A stretch of DNA of 15,472 bases, taken from Candidatus Kaiserbacteria bacterium (GTDB lineage Bacteria > Patescibacteriota > Minisyncoccia > Phycocordibacterales > UBA918). Location of the stretch: NCBI GenBank assembly GCA_007117575.1, contig SKGH01000102.1, forward strand, positions 1 to 15,472. The letters are read 5' to 3'. Under the pieces are notes generated by a model, which worked only from the letters and a program-made list of their open reading frames with translations, was not told where the DNA came from and searched no databases. The stretch's first letter is position 1, and the number at the start of each line of letters is the position of its first letter. The position numbers and the translations under genes are program-made. Shown one piece after another: positions 7,381 through 14,405 of the stretch.

Positions 7381-7385
7381 TAAAT
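7381..7385. repeat. right target-site duplication of repeat copy B
   Basis: TAAAT, identical to 7161-7165 at the other end of the 215 bp element. A 5 bp match in AT-rich DNA can arise by chance, but both copies abut the element ends exactly. Confidence 0.6.
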
Positions 7386-7401
7386 AATTTCTTTCTTATG
7401 C

Positions 7402-7441
7402 AAAACAAAATACCGAGTATATTACTCGGTATTTTGTTTTT
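7402..7441. terminator. bidirectional intrinsic terminator between the cyclophilin gene and rpmA
   Basis: An 18 bp perfect stem (7402-7419 with 7423-7440) and a 3 nt loop (TAT). The A-rich left foot and T-rich right foot give a U tract on both strands, so it can end plus-strand transcripts from rplI and the cyclophilin gene as well as minus-strand transcripts from rpmA. Confidence 0.85.
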
Positions 7442-7476
7442 CTGTTCAACAGCGTATAAAAAAGATTGAAGTCTGC

Positions 7477-7764
7477 TTATTTACTGACTGCCGGTAATAC
7501 ATCTACTATTTTTTTGCTTATGACCTTACCGTCAAACCTTTGTTTTCTGGTATTTCGGAAACTAACCACGCCGTTGGCAGTGGCAAATAGTGTATGATCT
7601 TTACCAAGCCCTACATTTTTACCGGCTTCTATGCGTGTACCTCTTTGCCTTACTATCACCATGCCGGTTTTTATACCTTGTCCGGCATTGCGTTTAACTC
7701 CCAAATATTTCGGTTTTGAATCACGTAGGTTTTTCGCTGTACCTCCTGCTTTTTTAGTTGACAT
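7477..7764 (-). CDS. rpmA: 50S ribosomal protein L27 (bL27)
   Basis: Large-subunit ribosomal protein whose N-terminal tail reaches the peptidyl transferase centre. The 95-residue length is slightly above the usual 85-94. It shows the family pattern KKAGGTAKNLRDSKPKYLGVKRNAGQ, then IVRQRGTRIEAGKNVGLGKDHTLFATANGVVSF. The N-terminus starts MSTKKAGG, without the cleavable leader of Firmicutes bL27. It stands alone on the minus strand, convergent with the cyclophilin gene, with the strong terminator 36 nt past its stop. A possible -10 TATAAG (7779-7774) ends 9 nt before the ATG. Separation from rplU departs from the usual rplU-rpmA operon. Confidence 0.95.
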   Translation of the reverse strand: MSTKKAGGTAKNLRDSKPKYLGVKRNAGQGIKTGMVIVRQRGTRIEAGKNVGLGKDHTLFATANGVVSFRNTRKQRFDGKVISKKIVDVLPAVSK

Positions 7765-7773
7765 ATAAACTTG

Positions 7774-7779
7774 CTTATA
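7774..7779 (-). promoter_or_regulatory. possible -10 box of rpmA
   Basis: TATAAG on the minus strand, followed by 9 nt and the ATG at 7764, the same spacing as at dnaB. No convincing -35 is seen and there is no TGn extension. Confidence 0.35.
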
Positions 7780-7802
7780 CTATTCGATAGTCATTAGTTT
7801 TG

Positions 7803-7823
7803 TGCCATAATATACATGTGGCA
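7803..7823 (+). promoter_or_regulatory. extended -10 with flanking inverted repeat, upstream of the Ada-like gene
   Basis: TGC-CATAAT (CATAAT 7806-7811) is a possible extended -10 for the gene at 7862. It is bracketed by TGCCA (7803-7807) and TGGCA (7819-7823), an 11 nt spaced inverted repeat that could be a small operator in this divergent promoter region. Both readings are inference. Confidence 0.35.
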
Positions 7824-7861
7824 ACCATGACTGTTTAAATAACTGTCGGATTGTACAAGAT

Positions 7862-8212
7862 ATGTTAGAAAAACTCAAGTCTCTATTTTTAGATGATGTC
7901 TTTTTCTACGGTTTTTTGGTGATATTGGTGGCTGTCACATCGTTTGGTTTGGGTCGCATTTCTCAAGCCGAGAGTGATAAATTGCCTCTGGCTAGAGTTA
8001 CTATCGAAGAACCGCCGGAACGTACGGGCGGAGCTACTTTAGTACCGGAAGAAAGTACCCGTTATGTTGCATCACGCTCCGGTACACGCTTCCATTTGCT
8101 TGATTGTCCCGGAGCTCGTCGTATCAATGAAGAAAATAAAGTATATTTTTCAACTAAAGAAGAAGCGCTGGCAAACGGCTATTTACCGGCTGCCAATTGT
8201 CCGGGTATTTAG
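7862..8212 (+). CDS. small membrane-anchored protein with Ada-like metal-binding domain
   Basis: 116 residues. A short N-terminal segment precedes one membrane helix (about 14-31), then an acidic, proline-containing linker (40-65) and a C-terminal domain at about 68-113: YVASRSGTRFHLLDCPGARRI, then NKVYFSTKEEALANGYLPAANC. The pattern of His and Cys (H78, C82), I-x-x-x-N, F-x-[ST]-x-x-E-A, G-Y-x-P-A and a last Cys (C113) matches the metal-binding fold of the N-terminal domain of Ada, which recurs on the tails of small anchored proteins in CPR genomes. No methyltransferase domain is attached, so DNA repair is not implied. Its exact role is unknown. The YihY-type gene begins 11 nt after its stop, so the two probably share a transcript. 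Confidence 0.75.
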   Translation: MLEKLKSLFLDDVFFYGFLVILVAVTSFGLGRISQAESDKLPLARVTIEEPPERTGGATLVPEESTRYVASRSGTRFHLLDCPGARRINEENKVYFSTKEEALANGYLPAANCPGI

Positions 8213-8223
8213 AGAAAATAAAC

Positions 8224-9036
8224 ATGACTCAACTTTCAAAAATAAAGAATGTTTTTATATCTGCCGGTGTTTTGTGGTATAGAAATGGGGTCGACTATAT
8301 ATCTGCCGCTGTTTCTTATTACACCATCTTTGCTCTGGTGCCTCTGATCTTTATTTCTGTGCACGTGGTTAGTATTTTGTATGGAGAAGAATATACCATA
8401 GCGGTAATGCAGGAGTGGGGAACGGGCTTGGGGTCTGGTATAGTAAATTTATTGCAAGAAGCGGTACAAAATTTAGACACTTTGTCATACCCAACTTATT
8501 TACCATATGCCGGTCTTTTTGTGGTATTTAGTGCACTATTGGTGTGGCTAAACACTATAGCCAACGGCCTCCATCGCTTGTTTGGTCAAAAAAGTTCCGG
8601 TGTAAAAGCTTACTTTAAAAGGTCTTTTTACGCACTCGTATTTCTTGTCTTTTTAGAAATGTCTATCATTTCTCTGATCGCGTTAGAATTTTTTGTAGCT
8701 TTGACCGGATCTATAAGTAACCTGCTTTTTAGTGTCGTCTATATCTTTTTTTGGACCATACTTTCAGCTATTAGCTATAGTTTGTTGTCTATGGATAATC
8801 ATCCACCTTTGTTTAGTAGATTGTTGGGTGGCTTTGTAGCTTCTTTGCTTTTCATCTTAGGGCAATCTTTGGTAGGTTTATATGTATTTTCATCTACTAT
8901 TCCAAACATATTTGACAGAGCCGGCCTGATACTTGTGTTGTTATTATGGGTTTATGCTAATGCTTCCATATATTATTTTGGTGCGTCTTTTTCTCAAGCT
9001 CATTCAGAGATATTTTCAAAATTAAACAATAAATAA
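8224..9036 (+). CDS. YihY/UPF0761 family integral membrane protein
   Basis: 270 residues from the ATG at 8224; an in-frame TTG at 8197 would overlap the previous gene and is less likely. The family was once called ribonuclease BN in error; its function is unsettled, and no nuclease activity should be assumed. Recognisable are the N-terminal block with NGVDYISAAVSYYTIFALVPLIFISVHVV, a middle LNTIANGLHRLFGQK segment, and the C-terminal FDRAGLILVLLLWVYANASIYYFGASFSQAHSEI, which is close to the canonical Y-G-x-x-G-x-x-x-x-x-L-L-W-x-Y-x-x-x-x-x-x-x-G-A-x-x-x motif. About six membrane helices. No Shine-Dalgarno. Confidence 0.87.
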   Translation: MTQLSKIKNVFISAGVLWYRNGVDYISAAVSYYTIFALVPLIFISVHVVSILYGEEYTIAVMQEWGTGLGSGIVNLLQEAVQNLDTLSYPTYLPYAGLFVVFSALLVWLNTIANGLHRLFGQKSSGVKAYFKRSFYALVFLVFLEMSIISLIALEFFVALTGSISNLLFSVVYIFFWTILSAISYSLLSMDNHPPLFSRLLGGFVASLLFILGQSLVGLYVFSSTIPNIFDRAGLILVLLLWVYANASIYYFGASFSQAHSEIFSKLNNK

Positions 9037-9040
9037 TTGA

Positions 9041-9057
9041 AGCCGAAACAATCGGCT
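9041..9057. repeat. small hairpin between the YihY-type gene and the exonuclease-like gene
   Basis: AGCCGA (9041-9046), 5 nt loop, TCGGCT (9052-9057). No U tract follows, so it is not a good terminator; it lies 17 nt before the next start codon and could affect its translation. Confidence 0.35.
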
Positions 9058-9074
9058 GTGATAGACTGGTATAT

Positions 9075-9665
9075 ATGTTGGTTTTAGATGTAGAAGCAAG
9101 CGGTACAGAATACGACTTGCACTCAATAGTGGCGATAGGAGCCTTGGATTTTAATTTTCCAGAGAGACGATTTTACCAAGCTTGTCGTGTATGGCAGGGA
9201 GCCAAGGTTATGTCAGAAGCTATTAAGGTTTGTGGTGTAAGTGAAGATCAACTTTACGATAAAAAGTTACCAACCGAGGGTGAGACCGTCCGAATGTTAC
9301 TGGAATGGTCTGAACACTTAGTGAATAGAACAATAGCCGGTCAAAATCCCTCTTTTGATCGCGATTTTTTACGCGCGGCATCCGGAAGAGAGGGTATTGT
9401 CTTTCCTCTTGCCAGTCGCACCATTGATACCCATTCTTTATGTTGGATGCATATGATAAAAAGAGGCATACAACCACCTTTAGATGATCAAAACAAAAGG
9501 TCTGCTTTGGATCTGGATGGGATTTTGAGATACTGTGGTATAGATGATGAACCAAAACCACACAACGCCATGACTGGAGCTCTGTGCCACGCGGAAGTCT
9601 TGTCTAGGTTGCTTTATAATAAACCCTTGCTACCGGAGTTTGCTGATAATGCATTACCGTGGTGA
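9075..9665 (+). CDS. DEDDh-type 3'-5' exonuclease-like protein (one catalytic Asp replaced)
   Basis: 196 residues with the RNase H-like fold pattern of DnaQ/RNase T exonucleases. Exo I is LDVEASG with D5 and E7; exo II is AGQNPSFDRDFL with D95; exo III is PHNAMTGALCHAEVL with H163. In active DEDDh enzymes the residue five after that histidine is aspartate (H-x-A-x-x-D-A); here it is G168, so the last metal ligand is missing although the rest of the motif is intact. The protein may be inactive, use another ligand, or serve as a nucleic-acid binding factor. It lies 38 nt after the YihY-type gene and ends with TGA. Confidence 0.8.
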   Translation: MLVLDVEASGTEYDLHSIVAIGALDFNFPERRFYQACRVWQGAKVMSEAIKVCGVSEDQLYDKKLPTEGETVRMLLEWSEHLVNRTIAGQNPSFDRDFLRAASGREGIVFPLASRTIDTHSLCWMHMIKRGIQPPLDDQNKRSALDLDGILRYCGIDDEPKPHNAMTGALCHAEVLSRLLYNKPLLPEFADNALPW

Positions 9666-9749
9666 GTGACTATTCACTTTTATGACCTACGCCTAACCTT
9701 GGTTAATGATAAACTAATGAGTATTGATAAGTAAATATTTTTTTATTTT

Positions 9750-10487
9750 ATGAGTAAAAGACAATCAGAACACGAAACTCAAAACAAGGCACAGGCACCT
9801 TCGCCACACTGTCGAATTGAAAGCGAACTGTTTGAAGGTTCAGGTGGTGGCGTGGCATCATGGCGAGTTTTTCGCATTATGTCTGAATTTGTGTCTGGTT
9901 TTGAGTTGTTGCAGAAGTATGGCTTGGCAGCGACTGTATATGGTAGCGCTCGCTTAAGGCCCGGCGACCGCTACTACCATGATGCGGAGGAATTATCAGC
10001 GGCTTTAGCTAAACGTGGTTTTTCTATAATTACGGGTGGAGGCCCGGGTATCATGGAGGCAGCAAATGTGGGAGCTTTTAAGGCGGGAGGTAACTCTTTG
10101 GGGTTTAACATTCAGTTGCCATTTGAGCAAAAATTGAACCCTTATACCACTGAGTCACTAAATTTCAATTATTTCTTTTCCAGAAAAGTAATGTTGGCAT
10201 TTGCAGCTGAGGTTTATATATATTTTCCGGGTGGTTTCGGGACAATGGATGAATTGTTTGAAATGATTACTTTGATACAAACTGAGAAAATAGAACCAAT
10301 ACCAATAATTGTTTACGGTAAAGATTTTTGGGAACCTTTACTTGACTTTGTAAGGCACAACATGTTGGAAAAATTTCAAACCATAAGTCCGGCAGATTTC
10401 GAACTGCTTCAATTGGTAGATTCGGTCGATGAAGCTTTGGAACTCATTACGGCGCAAGTTAATTGTGAAAATGTTCATCAGATCTAA
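9750..10487 (+). CDS. LOG family (TIGR00730-type) nucleotide-processing protein
   Basis: 245 residues. The Rossmann-like LOG core shows YGSARLRPGDRYY (64-76), the phosphate-binding GGGPGIMEAAN (96-106), FFSRKVML (142-149) and the hallmark PGGFGTMDE (160-168). Family members cleave nucleoside 5'-monophosphates to base and ribose 5-phosphate (plant LOG activates cytokinins, E. coli PpnN acts on purine nucleotides). Substrate here is unknown. An N-terminal extension of about 50 polar residues precedes the core. It is the first gene of a tight trio with the SIS and ROK genes (5 nt gap to the next), which suggests a link to sugar-phosphate or nucleotide salvage. No Shine-Dalgarno; the upstream region is AT-rich. 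Confidence 0.87.
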   Translation: MSKRQSEHETQNKAQAPSPHCRIESELFEGSGGGVASWRVFRIMSEFVSGFELLQKYGLAATVYGSARLRPGDRYYHDAEELSAALAKRGFSIITGGGPGIMEAANVGAFKAGGNSLGFNIQLPFEQKLNPYTTESLNFNYFFSRKVMLAFAAEVYIYFPGGFGTMDELFEMITLIQTEKIEPIPIIVYGKDFWEPLLDFVRHNMLEKFQTISPADFELLQLVDSVDEALELITAQVNCENVHQI

Positions 10488-10492
10488 ATTAA

Positions 10493-11428
10493 ATGAATAT
10501 GAGTAAATTTCGTGATGTACTGAATACTTTTGATCTAAATAACATACCCAATCTAGATTTGGTGGTTGAAGGAGCACTGGAACTGTTTAGTGAAGTAGAG
10601 TTACCAACTTTACCGGAAAAACCCTTTAAAGAGCCGTTGGTGGTGGGTAGTGGTAATGCATATCATACAGCTAGGATCATTTTTCCTGACTATAAATACC
10701 TAGCCGATGAGTCGAGTTTTATTTCTGCTTTTGAATATGAAGGTGTGGCTTATGACGGCGTCGTATTAGTCAGTGCGTCTGGAGGTAAGCATGCCTTAAA
10801 GATGGCGGAAATGGCAAAAAATTTACCTTTGTTATTACTTACCCATAACCCTCAAACTCCCTTACGAGATCATTTGCCGGCTGATAACATTCTTGTTTTC
10901 CCTAAAAATCGTGAACCATACACTTATAATACTTCTACTTACTTGGGGTTGATATTAAGTCGTACCAAAGAAGATGTAAGGGGTATTGTTGAGCACATGT
11001 CAGAGCTTCAAGCTTTATGGGACGGTTATCAACTCTCTAAATATAACGCGTTTGTGTTCATTATACCTGATACATTTAGCGCTCTTTCACCGATGGTGCG
11101 CACCAAGTTTGATGAGTTGTTTGGAGGTATGGTCTGTGGTCGTGTATTTACTGAGTCTGAGGTCATGCATGCTAAAACTGTGGTAAACAGTGACAGCGAG
11201 CTGTTTATTTCAGCGGGTGTTAAAAACGATTGGTATGGTAATCCTGACGCTAGGGTTGAAATACCACTGCCAGATCAATACAACTGGGCTTTGCTGATGT
11301 GTGCTTTATATCTTACTGTAGGACGCATTCAGGAAGCTCACCCTCCATACTTTGCTGATTCTATTGAGGGCTATGCACAAATAGCTACCAATATATTCGG
11401 ACATCCCATATCTCCTATAGTAGAATAG
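10493..11428 (+). CDS. SIS-domain phosphosugar isomerase-like protein
   Basis: 311 residues (309 from a second ATG at 10499). SIS domains bind phosphosugars. The first has VVGSGNAYHTARIIF (50-64) followed by GVVLVSASGGKHALKMAEMAK, the S-x-S-G pattern of the phosphate loop. A second half contains YNAFVFIIPDTFSALSPMVRTKFDELFGG and FTESEVMHAKTVV, which resembles the E-x-x-H element of GlmS and phosphoglucose isomerase type SIS proteins. The two-SIS layout and the neighbouring sugar kinase suggest a sugar-phosphate isomerase, possibly glucose or mannose 6-phosphate, but the exact reaction is not proved by sequence. It is 5 nt after the LOG gene and its stop touches the ROK frame. Confidence 0.72.
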   Translation: MNMSKFRDVLNTFDLNNIPNLDLVVEGALELFSEVELPTLPEKPFKEPLVVGSGNAYHTARIIFPDYKYLADESSFISAFEYEGVAYDGVVLVSASGGKHALKMAEMAKNLPLLLLTHNPQTPLRDHLPADNILVFPKNREPYTYNTSTYLGLILSRTKEDVRGIVEHMSELQALWDGYQLSKYNAFVFIIPDTFSALSPMVRTKFDELFGGMVCGRVFTESEVMHAKTVVNSDSELFISAGVKNDWYGNPDARVEIPLPDQYNWALLMCALYLTVGRIQEAHPPYFADSIEGYAQIATNIFGHPISPIVE

Positions 11429-11433
11429 TGACT

Positions 11434-12273
11434 ATGAGTTACATTGTATGCGACATCGGAGGAACTAAAACCAGAGTGGCGTCTTCTGAGGACCTTGAGT
11501 CCTTTGGTGAAGTTATAAAGTTTAAAACACCGCGTAGTGCCAGAGAAGGAGTAAAGATGATCTCGGAAGCAGCTTCATCTTTACAGAACTCTCCAATCCG
11601 CTCGGTGGCGGTGGGTGTGAGAGGTTTTCTTTCTTACGACAAATCAATGATAGTGCACGACACAGCCCTGTCTTCGTGGACGGAAGAACCGCTAGCGGAT
11701 ATGTTATCTGACGCTCTTGATGCTGACGTGGTTTTAGAAAATGATACCGCCTTGGCAGGGTTGGGTGAAGCGCATTACGGAGCGGGAATAGGTTATGACA
11801 TAATGGTCTATCATACTGTGAGTACCGGAGTAGGGGGTGTAAAAATAGAAGATGGGGTCATAGACCGTTCCGCATCCGGTTTTGAACCCGGTCATCAAAT
11901 ACTTGATATAGATAAAACTATTTTAGGTGTCGATGTTTCTCCCACTTTGGAAAGGTTGGTCTCAGGTAGTGCAGTAGCAGAACGAATGGGAGTACAGCCA
12001 TATGAAATTCCGCAGGATGATAAGATATGGGATCAGTTGGCATTCTTTCTGGCTCACGGCATTCGTAATACCGTTCTTTACTGGTCACCGGACGTGATAG
12101 TGCTGGGCGGTTCTATGATAGTTGGAGATCCGCGTATTTTGTTAGATGACATTGTGCGACACGCAAATGAAATCATAGGCGATGTCACCGAATGTCCCCT
12201 GATTCTCGATGCTAAACTTGGTGATAATGGTGGTTTGTATGGAGCTATGGCTTTATTGGGGCAGAAAGTTTAA
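11434..12273 (+). CDS. ROK family sugar kinase (glucokinase-like)
   Basis: 279 residues. ATP-dependent sugar kinase fold: phosphate-1 motif CDIGGTKTRVA (6-16), catalytic region LENDTALAGLGE (101-112) with D104, GVGG phosphate-2 segment (132-135), and the substrate-binding E-x-G-H (E151, G153, H154). The CxCGxxGCxE zinc motif expected shortly after it is absent: the chain runs through GHQILDIDKTILGVDVSPTLERLVSG to the equivalent of LEAYxSG, so this is a zinc-loop-less member. The ATG at 11434 is chosen because MSYIVCDIGGTK is the normal N-terminus; a GTG at 11428 shares its first base with the last base of the SIS stop. Likely partner of the SIS protein in phosphorylating and isomerising a hexose. 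Confidence 0.85.
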   Translation: MSYIVCDIGGTKTRVASSEDLESFGEVIKFKTPRSAREGVKMISEAASSLQNSPIRSVAVGVRGFLSYDKSMIVHDTALSSWTEEPLADMLSDALDADVVLENDTALAGLGEAHYGAGIGYDIMVYHTVSTGVGGVKIEDGVIDRSASGFEPGHQILDIDKTILGVDVSPTLERLVSGSAVAERMGVQPYEIPQDDKIWDQLAFFLAHGIRNTVLYWSPDVIVLGGSMIVGDPRILLDDIVRHANEIIGDVTECPLILDAKLGDNGGLYGAMALLGQKV

Positions 12274-12274
12274 T

Positions 12275-12292
12275 CTTATTTAGCTAAGTAAG
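12275..12292. repeat. palindrome after the ROK gene
   Basis: An 18 nt near-perfect palindrome (CTTATTTAGCTAAGTAAG, one G-U pair) two nt past the ROK stop, without a U tract. It may mark the end of the trio's transcript; as a terminator it is weak. Confidence 0.3.
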
Positions 12293-12309
12293 ACTGAACA
12301 GTAGATGAA

Positions 12310-12318
12310 TGGTAATAT
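12310..12318 (+). promoter_or_regulatory. extended -10 promoter of the caspase-like gene
   Basis: TGG-TAATAT (TAATAT 12313-12318) followed by 9 nt and the ATG at 12328. The -35 region is weak (AAGACT at 17 nt). Spacing predicts a start 2-3 nt before the ATG. Confidence 0.45.
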
Positions 12319-12327
12319 TCTTGAATT

Positions 12328-14310
12328 ATGAAAGAGTCATTTTCAGCATTTTCTGATTTACCTGAACATAAGCCAGACTCTGTAACCGAACAAAACGCTA
12401 ATGACAATGAAGGACTTGGTTTGCAAATACCGCAGACTGAAGAGGATAAAGTCTTGTTTTTAGAGCTGGCCAGAGAAGTGGTAAGGAGGTTGGCAGAAGA
12501 AGGTGCTAAGTCTGATTTTGAGAAATATAATAAAGAGATGGCAGAGATAGAAAATGAAAATAGAGAATATATAAGAAATCAGGACACAAAAAAAGATAAT
12601 AAAAAAGCATCTGTGGCGGGTAAGATACTAAACGCGACTTCCGTAGCTGCCGGTTTAGGTTATTCGACGGCCTATGCTCAGCCCGTGGAACATAATAATG
12701 TGCCGGACAATGTTGTACAAACCGAAGGTTTGCCAGTAGAGGATGAAAATATGTCGGCCGAGACTGAAGGAGGTCTTCGAGAGGACGAGATGGGCGACTT
12801 ACCCGTCTGGAGTGAGCAGATGTTTGAATCGTATGCCAGAAACATGATGAGTAGGAAAGATTATGGTTTAATAATCTCTGATTTTCCCAACTATGCTGAT
12901 AATTTAGATGAAGAATATGCCAAGTTTTTACTATGGCACGCCTTGACCCACAATCCCGTTGGTTTAGCACATACGCATGACGCAATGATTATTGGTGTTG
13001 ATAAAGATATATCGCAACAATTACTGTCGCACCCTTTTGTAAAAGACGATGCTGAACTTTCCACCAAGATAGTCTTGTGGTCTTCTGCTTTTGATGCTAT
13101 TGGGGAGGACCCTCTACGTGTAGCCGATAGAATAGAAGACCTCACTGTTTCTAGTCTAAACGCTGACAATTTTCCTATAGATAAACAGCTGTTGGAGAAG
13201 ACTTTGGCTTATCTGCAAGCCAAGACTTGGTTACGTAGCAAACGTTTGTTTGAACATCAGGTTTTGAGTGAGTATCAACAACTTTTCGCTTCACCTCTAG
13301 AAGAGATTAGAGACATGGTTATACAGGATACTTTTCAAGAACGTATGCGTTCTTTGGTGGATAATGGCAGGTCTTTTTCATATATAAACATGCTTTCCTT
13401 GGCTCAAGGTGCTATTTACGAAGTGGAGCGAGGGCATGCAACACAAGATGATACTGAGTCAGTGCGGGAAACCATAAATAGTTTTTTTGATAATTTAGAA
13501 TCACAACTTGACACCACTATCATCGGTCATGAAACTAAGTTGATAGCCATGACACATGAAGAAACAGGTTTTGAAGATGAAGACGTGGTAACGTTTTTTA
13601 ACCGTTTTGGTGGTCTTGATGAAAATATTGTCTATGTTGGTAGAGGGGTTAAAGATGAGCAAGGTGATTATGTTCCTGAGAAAATTCTTCAAACCATTCG
13701 CTCTGCTTCTGCGGGGCAGGAGTATGTTTTTATATTTTCCGGTCACGGTTCACCGGAGATGTGGTCTGTAAATGAAGTGGAAGATCCTGTCACGAGTATT
13801 ACCAGTGCGCACGGTATTTCCGTTATTGAATTGGCAAGAGCTATTGCCGAATCAAGTGGCACCATTCACGTGATAGGTGCCACTTGCAATGGGGCAGATT
13901 TTTTTATGCGTATGGGTGATTACGTACGCTCGTTTAGAGATACATCAAAACCACTAAATTCTGGAGTTTTGATTACCTCAGGTGGTCGTGGTCAGATAAC
14001 GTTCAGTCATATCGAAGGTCGTTATGACGATATATCAAGTGTTTATTTAGAATCTATGATTAAGCAAAAAGGATTAAGAACGGATGGAGAAAATAATTTA
14101 ACCGTAGAAGATATATGGCGGGTGGAAACCGGTTATATAAAAGAGCAATTTGCGCCTGATAGAATGCCTACCGATCCAACCATTCTTGTACCTAGAGATC
14201 GTAAGGTAGACATCGATAAGGGTGAGGATGCGCATGACATAAATCCCTATCTATTCCTTGGCCATGCACCCGTTAAGTTTCATTCATCTGATGAACCTAA
14301 GGCGGTTTAA
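12328..14310 (+). CDS. large protein with C-terminal caspase-like (clan CD) cysteine peptidase domain
   Basis: 660 residues. Residues 1-90 are polar and partly coiled coil (about 40-85, rich in E and K). A basic stretch (KKDNKKASVAGK) leads into a moderately hydrophobic Ala-rich segment (96-117) ending AYA-QP, like a signal peptide with a cleavage site but placed internally. Residues 150-390 look mainly helical and match nothing I recognise. From about 400 the order of elements fits a caspase fold: strand KLIAM (404-408), helix, strand NIVYVG (433-438), helix, strand YVFIFSGHG with H473, helix, strand TIHVIGATCNG with C520. A hydrophobic strand before HG and one before the Cys are the marks of clan CD. 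Whether it cleaves itself or other proteins is unknown. It follows the ROK gene by 54 nt. Confidence 0.6.
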   Translation: MKESFSAFSDLPEHKPDSVTEQNANDNEGLGLQIPQTEEDKVLFLELAREVVRRLAEEGAKSDFEKYNKEMAEIENENREYIRNQDTKKDNKKASVAGKILNATSVAAGLGYSTAYAQPVEHNNVPDNVVQTEGLPVEDENMSAETEGGLREDEMGDLPVWSEQMFESYARNMMSRKDYGLIISDFPNYADNLDEEYAKFLLWHALTHNPVGLAHTHDAMIIGVDKDISQQLLSHPFVKDDAELSTKIVLWSSAFDAIGEDPLRVADRIEDLTVSSLNADNFPIDKQLLEKTLAYLQAKTWLRSKRLFEHQVLSEYQQLFASPLEEIRDMVIQDTFQERMRSLVDNGRSFSYINMLSLAQGAIYEVERGHATQDDTESVRETINSFFDNLESQLDTTIIGHETKLIAMTHEETGFEDEDVVTFFNRFGGLDENIVYVGRGVKDEQGDYVPEKILQTIRSASAGQEYVFIFSGHGSPEMWSVNEVEDPVTSITSAHGISVIELARAIAESSGTIHVIGATCNGADFFMRMGDYVRSFRDTSKPLNSGVLITSGGRGQITFSHIEGRYDDISSVYLESMIKQKGLRTDGENNLTVEDIWRVETGYIKEQFAPDRMPTDPTILVPRDRKVDIDKGEDAHDINPYLFLGHAPVKFHSSDEPKAV

Positions 14311-14405
14311 CTTTTTACCTTATTGTCGCCAGTACCATAGACCCGGCAGAATTTTAAAAATGATCATTAGTAATATAAAAAAGTACCTAAAAAAGTAACC
14401 CATAA

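Noticed and set aside
8197..8223. Upstream TTG start for the YihY-type protein.
   Set aside because: It would overlap the previous gene, has no Shine-Dalgarno, and the ATG at 8224 fits the family N-terminus.
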